From Paramecium pentaurelia (lineage: Eukaryota > Ciliophora > Oligohymenophorea > Peniculida > Parameciidae): DNA of 64,000 bases. Position 1 is the first letter of the stretch; the number at the start of each line of letters is the position of its first letter. Below the pieces are notes generated by a model. It did no database searches, was not told where the DNA came from, and saw only the letters and a list, made by a program, of their open reading frames with translations. Shown here one piece after another: positions 48,914-59,850 of the stretch. The position numbers were made by a program, and so were the translations under genes. Location of the stretch: contig CAJJDO010000152.1 in assembly GCA_905183005.1 (NCBI GenBank), positions 85,132 through 149,131 on the forward strand. Reading direction: 5' to 3'.

Positions 48914-49548
48914 TCAATAGACATTTCCTTCAAAGGTTTATTTGAACCATTCAACTGCTTCTTTTTTAGTTACTCTTTATTATGTGCCTAATCTAGAATT
49001 TCTTGATTTTCTTTGAGCAACTCTAAGTCCTGGTCTAGATAAGACTACATAGAAATCCATACCGAAGATACCTATTGATATTATATTAATAGAATACCTG
49101 TATATGGATCATATTTTAATCCCAAATCAATATGTTCTTGAATACCAAATCCAAAGTTTCCTGAATCAGAGAAATTTCTCTTTTTTAATTCCATTTCTTT
49201 AACTCTTAAACCTCTAACAAGAATATCTCTTGCTTAATCACCTCTGATTGTGCAAAAGACAGAGATCTTTTCATTTCTTCTGATACCAAATGATCTCACT
49301 GTATATCTTGCTTTACCAAATACAGGCTTTTATCCTGTAAGGTCTTCTAAGACTTTAGCTGCCTTAGTCAATTTATCTCCTGATTCACCAGCACAAATAT
49401 GAACCATTAATTTTTCAATTCTAATTTTTCTCATCACATTTTCTTTAGTTTCTTATGGTTTAGCAACTTTTGTTTAAGCTGCAGGTTATTATTTAGCATC
49501 TGTTTTAGGTTATGCTCCTTTACCACCTTTTTGAGCTTATTAAGACAT
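48914..49548 (-). CDS. 60S ribosomal protein L11 (uL5)
   Basis: 202 residues, slightly longer than the usual ~178 because of an N-terminal Lys/Gln/Ala-rich extension (QKGGKGAQPKTDAKQQPAAQ). Intron 49072-49097 (26 nt). The conserved core is unmistakable: MRKIRIEKLMVHICAGESGD, LEDLTGQKPVFGKARYTVRS, FGIRRNEKISVFCTIRGDQA and GIFGMDFYVVLSRPGLRVAQ. Function: 5S-RNP/central protuberance of the 60S subunit. Same strand as RPS3A upstream, suggesting co-expression of ribosomal genes. Confidence 0.96.
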
Positions 49549-49679
49549 CTTATTTCCTCAAATTAAAATAAAAAAAAAATCTTTATTTTTGAAATGTTAT
49601 CAGATTGAAGATATTAATTATAATAATAAATAATTTGTTAATAATTATATATATGTACTATTGTTTATACTGTAATATA

Positions 49680-50579
49680 TCATTCTTATTAGACTTATGC
49701 TTATTCTTTGTCAATTTCTCCTTATTTAATAAGATTAAGAGCAGTTTAATCTTCAGCTTATCCTTTTCTTCTAACTTAGGATGTCTTTGATCTTTAAGAA
49801 TCATCATAAAATTCTCTCAATTTTTAAGCTAGATTTAATTAATTCAATAATTATACCATCAACTTTGGGTCTTTTGACTAACTTGACTTTTCTTAATGTA
49901 ATATTTTATAATGGGAAAATAGCTCTAGTGGCTTTTCCAATTTCTTTGGCAAGAGTCTCTTGATTGAAGAAATTAAGCAATTAAGTAATTGATTTTTTGG
50001 AGACTTCCTTAAGAACAATTTCGACAATCTTCTTTCTGATGTCTTTGATTTGACTTCTTTAAGCATATGTTGTTTTTCTTTATTGATTTTTAATTGACTT
50101 AGTAAATGCAATAACAAAGATTCTAAGGATATATCCATCTTGAGATCTGGCTTCAACTTAAGTCTAAAAGGAATGATAAACTTAAATACTTCAATCAAAG
50201 TTTATCGCTTTTTAATCATACCGAAGATCTTATCCTTTGTAGAATCAAGACCATAGAAAGATGTTCTGCATCTTGTACCTTCAACATCATCTATAATCAA
50301 TTTCACTTTTCTCCATGCCATCTAATCTGATTGTCCTTAAAGGTCAGCCAAAGATGCTTCGACTACTCTTCCTTTAATTGCTTCTGTAGCCACAACTAAA
50401 AATTTTATTTATAATCAAATACCTGTTCCTGCAGATTTATTAATGCAAGTAAACCCAAATCCACCAGCACTAAAAGGCACAGGTGCTGTTAATTCAAACC
50501 ATTCCTTTCTAGCTAATGGGTCAATTGTTTTCTTTTATCCCTTCTTCTTTCCTAATTTCTTATTCTTTCCTTGAGTCAT
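49680..50579 (-). CDS. 40S ribosomal protein S3A (eS1)
   Basis: 272 residues; introns 50396-50422 (27 nt), 50164-50189 (26) and 49829-49856 (28). Recognisable eS1 blocks: KKGQKKTIDPLARKEWFEL, GRVVEASLADLQGQSDQMAW, KVKLIIDDVEGTRCRTSFYG, DGYILRIFVIAFTKSIKNQQ, TTYAQRSQIKDIRKKIVEIV and IFPLQNITLRKVKLVKRPKV. The third intron was deduced because the unspliced frame ends prematurely. Role: 40S platform near the mRNA exit. Adjacent to RPL11 on the same strand, 131 bp apart. Confidence 0.95.
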
Positions 50580-50671
50580 GCAAAAAGATTTTGATTTTTT
50601 TTAATTTTTTCAAAAAATTTATTATCTCTCTCTCATCTAAGTCCTTAAATAAATATAAATTATTTAATATT

Positions 50672-51185
50672 ATGAGATAAGACAGTCCTCGCTTTAGAGC
50701 AGCATTACTTCATTCCATTGAATAAGAAAGAAGCAAAAAATTAATGGATTTTAATGAACTTTTGAAAGATAATGAACTCACTTATCTTAAATTTGCCTTC
50801 AAAACTGAAGAAAGATAAGAAAATATTTATATCAAGTAATTTTAAAAAGGCACTAATTTCCAGAGAACAGGTTTCATATTTATTGTAACCTAAAGGGACA
50901 ATGAATATTGGTGATCTATGGTCAAATGCTTAAATCAATAGGTATTTAGATATCTCTAGATTTACGAAAGATAAATTCTTATTACAAAAATTAGCTAAAT
51001 AAAATAATAAATTCACTTACATTCGAAAGCCTAATACCTTTTTTTCTTAAACACCCAGACCCCAACCTGTTGAAAAGAAGGACCTCAAATCTATTATTAC
51101 AGAATTAAATATTTTGCATAAAGAAAATAAAAAACTACGATCTTAAATTAATCGAAAAATTTATTGTAAAACAGTCTAATTTTGA
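50672..51185 (+). CDS. Small unknown protein
   Basis: 162 residues; intron 50871-50895 (25 nt) joins QRT to GTMNIGDLWSNAQINRYLD. Not recognised. Ordered-looking first 100 residues (HSIEQERSKKLMDFNELLKD) and a short C-terminal helix (DLKSIITELNILHKENKKL). No signal peptide or membrane helix. Diverges from RPS3A (92 bp between starts) and converges with the next gene (18 bp between stops). Confidence 0.7.
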
Positions 51186-51203
51186 AAATCTAAACATATA
51201 TAT

Positions 51204-51557
51204 TCACACAAAATTCATAAATTTCTTTATCAATTTCATCTACTTTTTATTCAACTCTTTCTTTGAACATTTCTTTTATGCACATTCCAATAATTGTTCT
51301 GCTGCCTCACTTTTTTTTTTAACGCATTACTCAGCCTAGTTTAAAAAATATAAATTTACTTCCTTTATTTCCTAAACTGTGGGGTTCTCTTAAGGAGCAC
51401 ATTCAGATATAGCTTCAAAACATTCGTAATCTTCAAAACATTCATTAATTTAAACTCCACATTTCTCATTTAAACATACATTATCTTCATCTATAGTCTT
51501 ATGTTTCTTTGAGAGGGATGCAAGTAATAACATACTGATAAGGAAAATCTTATTCAT
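51204..51557 (-). CDS. Small secreted cysteine-rich protein
   Basis: 109 residues (with a proposed 24 nt intron near 51322-51345, stop-free and a multiple of three, so it is not forced). N-terminus MNKIFLISMLLLASLSKKH is a signal peptide with likely cleavage near residue 16. The mature chain has regularly spaced Cys: DNVCLNEKCGVQINECFEDY, YECFEAISECAP, EQCVKKK and LLECAQKKCSKKEL, suggesting disulfide-paired helices. A similar pattern occurs in the plus-strand gene at 52644. Could be a secretory-granule or surface protein; function unknown. Confidence 0.75.
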
Positions 51558-51761
51558 TATTTATATAATAACTCTAAAGACAGACTATATTATCTTTAAA
51601 TACTCATTATTATTTTTATTCTATGGAATAATTAACTATTATTAATTTGTATAGAATCTAAGATAAATGATTTATAGAATTATAATCTTATTAAATATGA
51701 AATTCATTTATAATGAGTGTTTTCAATTATAATAAAATATTAGATTTATTATATAACATAA

Positions 51762-52508
51762 ATGCAGAACGTATAAGTGAAACACCTTCAATAAGTACGT
51801 AAAGAAATCATGAACTCTACAAGTTATGCTGTAGAGTAGTAAAAGAAAGATGAGTTCGTAAATAATTATTGTTATTATTATATATCAGATGAGAATTATG
51901 AGACATACATTAGCAAATGGGATTATATCTTCATTCAAAGATCTCATGATAATTAATTAATTAGAGAATTATGACTATAAGAGTTATTTAATTTAGAAAT
52001 ACGTAACTTACATATTTAAATTTATAAATAGAAACGAGGACCTCTTCATATAGTTTGTGAGAATGGCAGACTAACACTTATAAAATATTTTATAGAAAAC
52101 AACTTATATGATATTAATGAGATATGTGATGGATTCACACCATTGAGTTTATTAACTCTTTATTATATATAAACACCAGAGAAGTGTACTTCAACAGAGA
52201 CATTAGAATTAATGTTTGCAAATGGTGCAGATCCTTTATTGTATGTAGATAAAAATGGTAAAAATCTATATGATTATTGCAATATGGTAAAGAAATAGTA
52301 AGGAGAACCACTTAATTTTGTTTTATAATATATTCAAGATATATATTTTAAGAAATAGAGGGAATAGGCATTAAAGAATGCTATATTACTCTCATTATGT
52401 GATAATCAAAATAATAATAATAATTTAACTCATTTATTGACCATAGATGATATGAAATAAATTGCTGAATATCTAATTGGTCCCATATAATAACAAATTG
52501 ATTAATGA
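51762..52508 (+). CDS. Ankyrin-repeat protein
   Basis: 228 residues; introns 51858-51888 (31 nt) and 52003-52031 (29), both required. After a ~40-residue basic N-terminus there are ankyrin-like units: FMRIMRHTLANGIISSFKDL, GPLHIVCENGRLTLIKYFIE (the clearest, with PLHxxCxxGxxxLxxYF), ICDGFTPLSLLTLYY and LELMFANGADPLLYVDKNGK. About four repeats, then helical tail to QIAEYLIGPIQQ. Protein-protein interaction module; partner unknown. Stop is TGA 52506-52508; sequence beyond it stays partly protein-like (see findings). Confidence 0.78.
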
Positions 52509-52643
52509 CAATATATTAAAAATAATCAATATATTTTAATTAATAATGATGAATATTTTATATGCATGAACCATGATTGCAAAATATTACAATGATAGGC
52601 CTGATATTATACTATTGTCTTTTTATTCAATATTTTTTATATA

Positions 52644-53010
52644 TGAAACTAATTTAAATTGCAATTTTATTGTCATTTTTGTCAATTTTATTGAGCAAAA
52701 GAATTCATCTAAATGAAGAAATATAATAATGTATAAGAGAAAAATGTCCTGAATAATTGAAATTATGTTATGACGACAATGCTTGTCAATTATAATTAAA
52801 TAAATGTAGACCTAAAGTTGATAAACCTCCTAAATAAGGTACTAAGATTAAGCCATTTTCAAATGTACTTTGTAAGATAAAATGTTTATCAATTAATTAG
52901 CCTGTTTAAAAAAAAATGAGAATTCCTATAATTTGATTGATTGTGCATATTCAAATTGTGAAAAAACTCCATAATCATAATTATATCAATATTTATTGGG
53001 TAATATATGA
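52644..53010 (+). CDS. Second secreted cysteine-rich protein; reading frame broken near the signal peptide
   Basis: About 112 residues. From 52705 to the stop TGA 53008-53010 one frame, with a 29 nt intron at 52872-52900, encodes a Cys-rich protein (EEIQQCIREKCPEQLKLCYD, NACQLQLNKC, NLIDCAYSNCEKT) clearly of the same style as the gene at 51204. The natural start MKLIQIAILLSF at 52644 is one base out of phase: the junction at ~52676-52681 has a run of T bases shorter by one than needed for a continuous signal peptide. Alternatives: a 23 nt intron starting GTC (52673-52695), which would delete the hydrophobic core; or a genuine frameshift or sequencing error. Confidence 0.6.
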
Positions 53011-53113
53011 TGATTCAAAGTGAAAAGTCAATTTATAAGACTATACATAATATATAAATAACTTATAAGATTAGAAGTAAAAATTAAAATTCTATGCTAA
53101 ACATATAAAAAAA

Positions 53114-55525
53114 TCAGATTTTTAATTGTTGCAATTCATCTTTACTATCTCTACTTTCTATTGGATGTACTTTTGTACTACCTGTAATAACATGATTGAT
53201 TTAATGATAACTTTTTAATACATTACTATAAATTAAAGAGAAAATTACTTTTTTGAACTTGGTTAAGCTGTTTAAATGGTCTCTGATTAAATTTTAATCC
53301 ATTTATCTTTAGCTGCATCAGCTGTTACAGGATTACGACGATCATAATCATCATAGAAAGTTAAGAACTTTTCATCATATGATTCAATAGTAGCATTGTC
53401 AATTCCTAAATCTACAATACATCCACAAATAGATTAAATAGGAATTAAATAATGTAAAGTGGAAAGTCCTAATTGAATCCAAGTAAGAGTATGTACTTGA
53501 TCATAATTAATCCATTCCCACAAAGTACAACCTAACTATATATTCAATATTATAGAACTATTACAGAAAAAAGCATAAGGATCAATTCTATATAGAAATC
53601 TATCATAGCTTCTGCCATAGCACTCCCAGTTGGTGCAGGTTTAGAGTCTCTTCTTAATAGTAGATATTTCTCTGTCCAATAAATACACACAATTGATCCA
53701 AAAGTAAAACATACACCTAAAGGTAATAAAGATGCATAAAGGAATGCTAACATTAAAGTCTTAGATAACTGAGCATATTTTTATGATAAATCAATTGTAG
53801 GACCTTCAAAAGCTCTATTATTATGATAAATAAAATACTGATTTGCTTCATTTTATGTATATTTACAATTTTCTCCCTATTTTAAAATTTTGTTTCTGAC
53901 ATATAATTTGTAAAAGTAATTGACATCTAATAAGAGAATGAACCATGGTACTATAGAATTAGTAATGAAAATCAACATGATATCAGAATTAAGACCTCCT
54001 ATTTACCAAATGGCTTAATTAAGTGTCACTGATTGATCCTTAATCACAAGATTAATAATTAAGGTAAGAATTGCAGTATTAAGAAATTATGCAACACCCA
54101 TTTTATATGCTACACTTACATTATAATCAGTTCTAGTAGCTTATTATTCAAGTTCTGCAAATTTAACAATCATTTTTGCAAGTACACCATTGATGACTGA
54201 AATGAGAATAGATGAAGCAATTCCAATAAGGTTAACAATGATTGAATCTATAAGAGATCCTTCTTCAGTATAATTGTTTACAATGGATTAAATGTAAGAT
54301 AATCCAAAAAGACAACCGAATCCTAATATAAGTAGAAATAAAGTCATTCCATTTGTTACTAATGTTCTTTTATATTATTCTTTAATTGTTATACCAAGAT
54401 TTCCCCAAATGATATCTCCAGGTTCTGGTGCCTTTTTCACAAATAAACTATTGTTACGAAATTTTTGATAATGCTTTTATTCAAAACCCAATTATTCAAG
54501 TAGAATTTAAAATTTTGTACATTTAAATGTCTTACATACATTATCAGCCTATTTCTCATAATTATAAGAGATAACACAAACACCACTAAAATCAAATAAA
54601 GTTTCTTTATGATCTTCCATGTAATCTAATTCTTTAGATATTGTTGCTATTTCTTATTCTAATATTTATCTTGATGGAATAGACTTAGGAATTGATTTGC
54701 CCTCTGCTTCTAATTCTAAGACCTTTGTTAATACAGATTCTTTAAGCTATTTCTATTTATTCAACTTTAAATAGGGTTAAATTTCATATGCTATACATAA
54801 TTTCCTTAATTCTACAGTTTCATTTTAGAAGACTTGCATAAAAAACTAGTTTAATTCATTTTCTTTTGCATCTCTTGGAATATTTTCAACAAAAATAGAG
54901 TAATCAGATGCTAGAATGGCTGCGTCATCCAATTCCATAGCTATTTTATTAATGTGTCTCCTGTAGAAGAGTGTAGTAAATAAGATGCAAATAAGAGATA
55001 TAAAATTCAAAAGACTTCGAATATTATCCAATTAGCTAATAGTAATAATAAACATTTACCCATCATCATTTGTAAGAGAAAATAAGTTGAAAAAATTAGT
55101 CTAACATTTCTCACTTTGACTATCATCTAGATTATCACATCTATGTCCTTCCATGTTTGCATATATATTATATCCACAACTTATAGCTCTGCATTAATTG
55201 CAATATTGTACATATACTCAAAAATTATGACACCTGCAAAAACAAGAAAGTCAAAATATAATGCTATTCCAGAACCATTGAAGCTGAATTCTTTTCGAGA
55301 TGAACATAAAGGTAGCTCTTCTATTATTGTAGGCAATCCACAACATGGACAAACATTTGTTTTGTCCAAATCAATATTTGGATCAGTTCTAGCAAATTTC
55401 GTTGCAGCAGCATGCATTAATGCAATATCTATTTTTGGAGGTCTTTAAAAATCATTATAGATTGCCTCCAATTATTATTCTTCGTTTTAAGTCACACCAA
55501 TCACTTACAGAACTTAATTAAGCAT
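53114..55525 (-). CDS. TMEM63/OSCA-type (CSC1-like) multi-pass membrane channel
   Basis: 768 residues; introns 55189-55217 (29 nt), 55036-55059 (24), 53536-53564 (29; a 23 nt variant 53536-53558 is possible) and 53226-53248 (23). Early cytosolic and TM segment includes a CPCCGLPTIIEELPLC cluster, then a TM helix (YFDFLVFAGVIIFE) and an extracellular Cys region (GHRCDNLDDSQSEKCQT). A cytosolic loop, DDAAILASDYSIFVENIPRD, matches the RNA-recognition-like cytosolic domain of OSCA/TMEM63. Downstream helices (TLFLLILGFGCLFGLSYIQ, SSILISVINGVLAKMIVKFA, TLMLAFLYASLLPLGVCFTF) form the pore region. Predicted mechanosensitive or osmo-sensitive cation channel; the alternative is a related anoctamin-fold lipid scramblase. 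Confidence 0.75.
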
Positions 55526-56589
55526 TATTATATAAATAACTTATTTTACAATCAGAAAATTATATCTTAAAATAAAGAATTAAAGGTTAAATCAAATATT
55601 AAATTATTTAGTTGACAAAATACGCACTATACTATTTTATAATGATTATTTAAGAATAATTGATTATTCTAGTGCGTGATAAAAGACTTAATTTATTAAC
55701 ATAATGGAATTCATAAATGCCCTTATATAACTTCTGCGTATGAGGAATTGTCTTGTAAATATTTAAATGGATTTTTGTAAATTAAGTTTAAATACATAAT
55801 AATCATAAAGGATTAAACGATAAGGAGATAGATAAAAGAAGATAGAAACTATCTTAGAAATTTGTGAACATATCTTTAATTTAATACTATTTATTTAATA
55901 AGTAAGGGAGCCAAAACTTTTTTAGTTAAGTAATATTAATACAGTTAACATAAAAAAAATATTGTTGTTTCTTCCATTATTTCTTAATTTAGAATGAGAA
56001 TATTAGGTTTAATGTAAATTGGATTATTATACTGAACAAAAAAATTGATTTTATTAGTTTTTCTCACTAATTTTAGGTTTAACTTTTTATTTGATTTGCT
56101 TCTTTTGATCTGATTTAATTGGTTTAAAATAAAGTATTATTTTTTTCAAATAATGTTAGAAGAAATAAATCAAATCACATAAATAATTTGGTAAAAATTC
56201 TTTTATTTTTAATGATATTAGTTAAAGAAGTATTATTATTTTCCAAATGTGAATAAAACAATCTGCTAAAATTAAAGCTAAGGTCAAAAAGATTAAAATT
56301 GCTATTTTTTATAAAAATAAGCTTGATGAGTTAACAATATCATTAAAACAGACCCCTCAATTATCAATAATAAATTTAAAATTAGAATGTAATATCAGTA
56401 TCAAAAAATAAATATTAACAATATCAAGTATTAATTGTTGAATCATTAGCTTTGAAAGAGCATAAAAGCTAAAAGAAAATAATTCTACAATTTTTAATAG
56501 TCTAATTAATTTATTGGTTTTCTTCATATTATTTGATGGAGTAAAATAAAAAAATTATCGATAATCTATTGTATTATAAAAATTTATAT
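55526..56589. other. Long AT-rich region with no supportable gene
   Basis: About 1060 bp, unusually empty for this window. Short plus-strand openings start (MRILGLMQIGLLY near 55993) but TGA codons interrupt quickly and no intron chain rescues them. It may be the promoter region of the TMEM63-like gene plus decayed DNA or the unrecognised 5' part of the membrane-protein gene that follows. Confidence 0.4.
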
Positions 56590-57880
56590 ATTACTCATTC
56601 TATATCCCCTTTGATCAGCTTTGACATCTGTATTAATAGTTGCAACATCAATGCTCTGCGGATATTTAGGGATGTAAATTACCATTTCATGTATAAGTTT
56701 ATCATTTATATCTTTAAAGCTGGGCTTTCAAAACAAGTTATTTTTTGAATAACTTTTGGTTTCAAATGCTTAATCCATTAATCCTTAATCGTAATCATTT
56801 ACAATACTTGATATAGCCTTAAAGTATAAACATTTAATCATTTGCTGAATCTACTAGTTCTACTTTAGTTGTCTATTCTATTGAATTAAAAGTTATTACA
56901 GAATGCAATTGTCTTAACATCTAATCGTTGTCCTTTTTATGACGTTGATTTGGCTGAATTAGGCATGCTATCCAAACTGAAAGTTTGATTAATAACAGCC
57001 TAGGGAACCATTTCAAATAACGCTGGAAGTATGGCCAGATACAATGAATTGGGAAAGATATCAGAAAAATCAACAGATGCTTTGGATGTATTTGGAAATA
57101 CTACACATTAGTTATAGAAAGAGGATTTGATATTGAATTTACTGATCTTGTTTAAATATCACTTTATGGAAGTTACTTAATCAGAATACAAATATTAATT
57201 AAAGATGGATAAAACCATACATTGGTTATTTGGATCTATATTTCCATATTCTTTTTTTTGCTATCTAGTTATTTCGATAATCTACTCTTTAAATGGAAGA
57301 ATAAGTTGGAGGATAGTTTTATTTACATCTTGATATTCATGCAGGAAGAGAAGAATGATATTTTTTAAACTTATAGTGCTATATCAATCAAAGCATCATT
57401 CAAAGAAATGATACTACATGGATTGCTTATAAATATTCCATTTATTTATTCTAGGGTATTAAAACTTGGAAAAATGTAGGATTATTATTTTGTTCTTAAT
57501 CAGTGATTAGTTGATTACCAAAAACTTTATTTAATTGTCTTAGAAAGCTATTTCTGCATCAAAAATAGGAAGATCATAGGTAAAATGCAAAAAAGTATAT
57601 AGGAGTTGGATTTTAAACAATGATATAGGAGAAATCAAGAAGAATGGGTCTGATAAACATTAGGCAGTTTTTATAGGTATTGAATTTTAATCATTTTAGG
57701 TTATACTGTTGTTGGTGATCCTTTTTAAGACATATTAGAATTTTGATTATATATTATTATTATACTATGGCAATTTTGTTATTTTGTGTTGCTGAAACAT
57801 TTTATAATACCGGCTGGTAATATTAAGAATGATATTATTAAATTGTAGCTTTTTGAATGAATTTTTTATCATAATAAAAT
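56590..57880 (+). CDS. Membrane protein gene, exon structure unresolved
   Basis: Good coding text is visible but I could not build one consistent model. One frame is open across about 57051-57506, reading a beta-rich segment (GFDIEFTDLVQISLYGSYLI, IQILIKDGQNHTLVIW) directly into a strong transmembrane helix (WIYISIFFFLLSSYF) and a cytosolic loop (KWKNKLEDSFIYILIFMQEE). Upstream frames give NRCPFYDVDLAELGMLSKLK and further helices follow downstream (RQFLQVILLLVILFKTY, MAILLFCVAETFYNTGW). A luminal beta domain followed by several helices recalls GOLD-domain seven-helix (GOST/Wntless-like) proteins, but that is a guess. Start, stop and introns are approximate. Confidence 0.4.
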
Positions 57881-57910
57881 ATTTAATGAATAAGTTTATT
57901 TATAACATTA

Positions 57911-58270
57911 ATGAATTCTAAATATTTTTCACCAAAGGCAAATTAACAATTCTTTGAAAGCTTTCTTAGATCACCAAGAGAAGTTAAACTATATAGAATA
58001 AGATTTGATTCAATTTTTAATGAATATTTACATCGAAAGGCTGAGCATTTCCAATTGGAACCAATTTTGCAGACAAATATAACAGATTAAATAAAAGAAA
58101 AGGTTGAGAAGCGAAGAAGGACATATGAAAAGAGGCACACTTCTACTTAATTAAGTCCTCTTTCACATTTCCATATTTAACCAAGTCCTTAAGTAAAAAA
58201 CATATAAAGACATATTTCAAGAGGTAAGCGAACCAGATTTGATGTATAATTAAATTAATCACATATGTGA
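57911..58270 (+). CDS. Small basic unknown protein
   Basis: 119 residues, no intron; ATG 57911, TGA 58268. Sequence MNSKYFSPKANQQFFESFLR, then PREVKLYRIRFDSIFNEYLH and a Lys/Arg-rich second half (KEKVEKRRRTYEKRH) with Ser/Pro (STQLSPLSHFHIQPSPQV). No membrane helix or signal. Only 24 bp separate its stop from the methionine aminopeptidase start on the same strand, among the tightest tandem gaps here. Family not recognised. Confidence 0.65.
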
Positions 58271-58294
58271 ATTATTTTTATTAATAATTAATTT

Positions 58295-59786
58295 ATGATT
58301 TCCAAAGAGGAAGCTAAGCAATAAGATCAAAATAAAAAAGCATAAAAGAATAAAAATAAAAAGAAAGAAGCCAAAGGTAATAACAAAAAGAATCAGAAGG
58401 ATGTTGATTCAGATGATGACTTTTTAGATTAATTAATATAATAAAATTAAGAAGCCTAGAAATAGTAATAAATTCAATAATAATAATAATAAATAATAGA
58501 GGATAAGAAAAAGTAATTGGGACCAGATTATATTGAAGGTGATCCCATAGTATATATTGATAATTATATTATAGACTAATTCAAGATTTGTTGATAATTC
58601 TGGAATCAGAAAGTTAGGAAATTGGGAAGAGAAGGAGTGGAAATAAACCCAACCACCAACAATTCCAGTTTCCAAATAGTTTCCTTAAGCTGTTTATCCA
58701 AAGGGATAAGAAATTCCATATTTGGGTGAGAAGTCTTCAAGAATCAGTAAAGATGAAATGAGAGAAAAGGATTTGATTCATGAACATTAATTATAATCAT
58801 TAAGAAAGGCTGCTGAATGTCATAGATAAGTAAGATAATATGCTTAGGCTAAATTATTGAAACCAGGAAATAAGTAAATATTTATATTATACTTATAGAT
58901 TGATAGATATATGTGAAAAATTGGAAAATATGAATAGATATTTAGTAGAGGAAAATGGATTAAATGCAGGTATAGCATTTCCAACAGGTTGTTCTTTAAA
59001 TTTCTGTGCAGCTCATTATACACCAAATAATGGAGATAATACAATCTTAGGATATGATGATGTTTGTAAAATAGATTTTGGAACATAAGTAGATGGATGG
59101 ATTATAGATTGTGCATTTACTGTTGCATTTAATCCAGTTTATGATACTTTATTATAAGCAGCTAAAGATGCAACTGATACTGGAATCAAAAATTCTGGAA
59201 TTGATGTTAGATTAGGAGATGTTGGAGCAGCAATATAAGAAACTATGGAAAGTTATGAAGTTGAAATCGGAGGAAAAGTTTATAAAGTTAAATCAGTTAA
59301 AAATTTAAATGGACATTTGATATGTAAATATCATATTCATGGGGGTAAAAGTGTTCCAATTGTCAAATCAAATGATAATACTTTAATGAAAGAAGGAGAA
59401 TTATATGCAATTGAAACATTTGGATCAACAGGCAAAGGATATGTAAATGAGGATTTGGAATGCTCGCATTATATGAAAGACTTCTATGCAAAACCTACAG
59501 CTGTTAGAGTTCCAAAAGCCAAATCACTTTTAACTCACATAGATAATCATTATGATACTTTGGCATTCTGCAGAAGATTTTTAGATAGAGATGGCTAAAC
59601 AAATTATTTATTAGGATTGAAAAATCTATGTGATCTAGGAATAATTAATCCGTATATTATTATATATAATATCATAGATATCCTCCTCTTTGTGACATCA
59701 GAGGTTCATATGTGTCATAATATGAACATACTATATTCTTAAAACCAAGCTGTATAGAAGTCCTTTCTAGAGGTGATGATTATTGA
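58295..59786 (+). CDS. Methionine aminopeptidase 2 (MetAP2)
   Basis: 471 residues, the usual MetAP2 size; introns 58550-58574 (25 nt), 58874-58898 (25) and 59652-59677 (26). A Lys-rich/Gln N-terminal extension (NKKAQKNKNKKKEAKGNNKK) is characteristic of MetAP2 and absent from MetAP1. Then PTIPVSKQFPQAVYPKGQEI and the catalytic core: CAAHYTPNNGDNTILGYDD with the active His, KIDFGTQVDGWIIDCAFTV with both metal-binding Asp, CKYHIHGGKSVPI with His, ELYAIETFGSTGKGY with Glu, and SQYEHTIFLKP with the last Glu. Removes initiator Met from nascent cytosolic proteins; target of fumagillin in other eukaryotes. Confidence 0.95.
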
Positions 59787-59850
59787 ATTAATATTTATCT
59801 ATGTTAAATATAAGATGTTTTTATATTTTAATTAGAATTACTATACTTAA

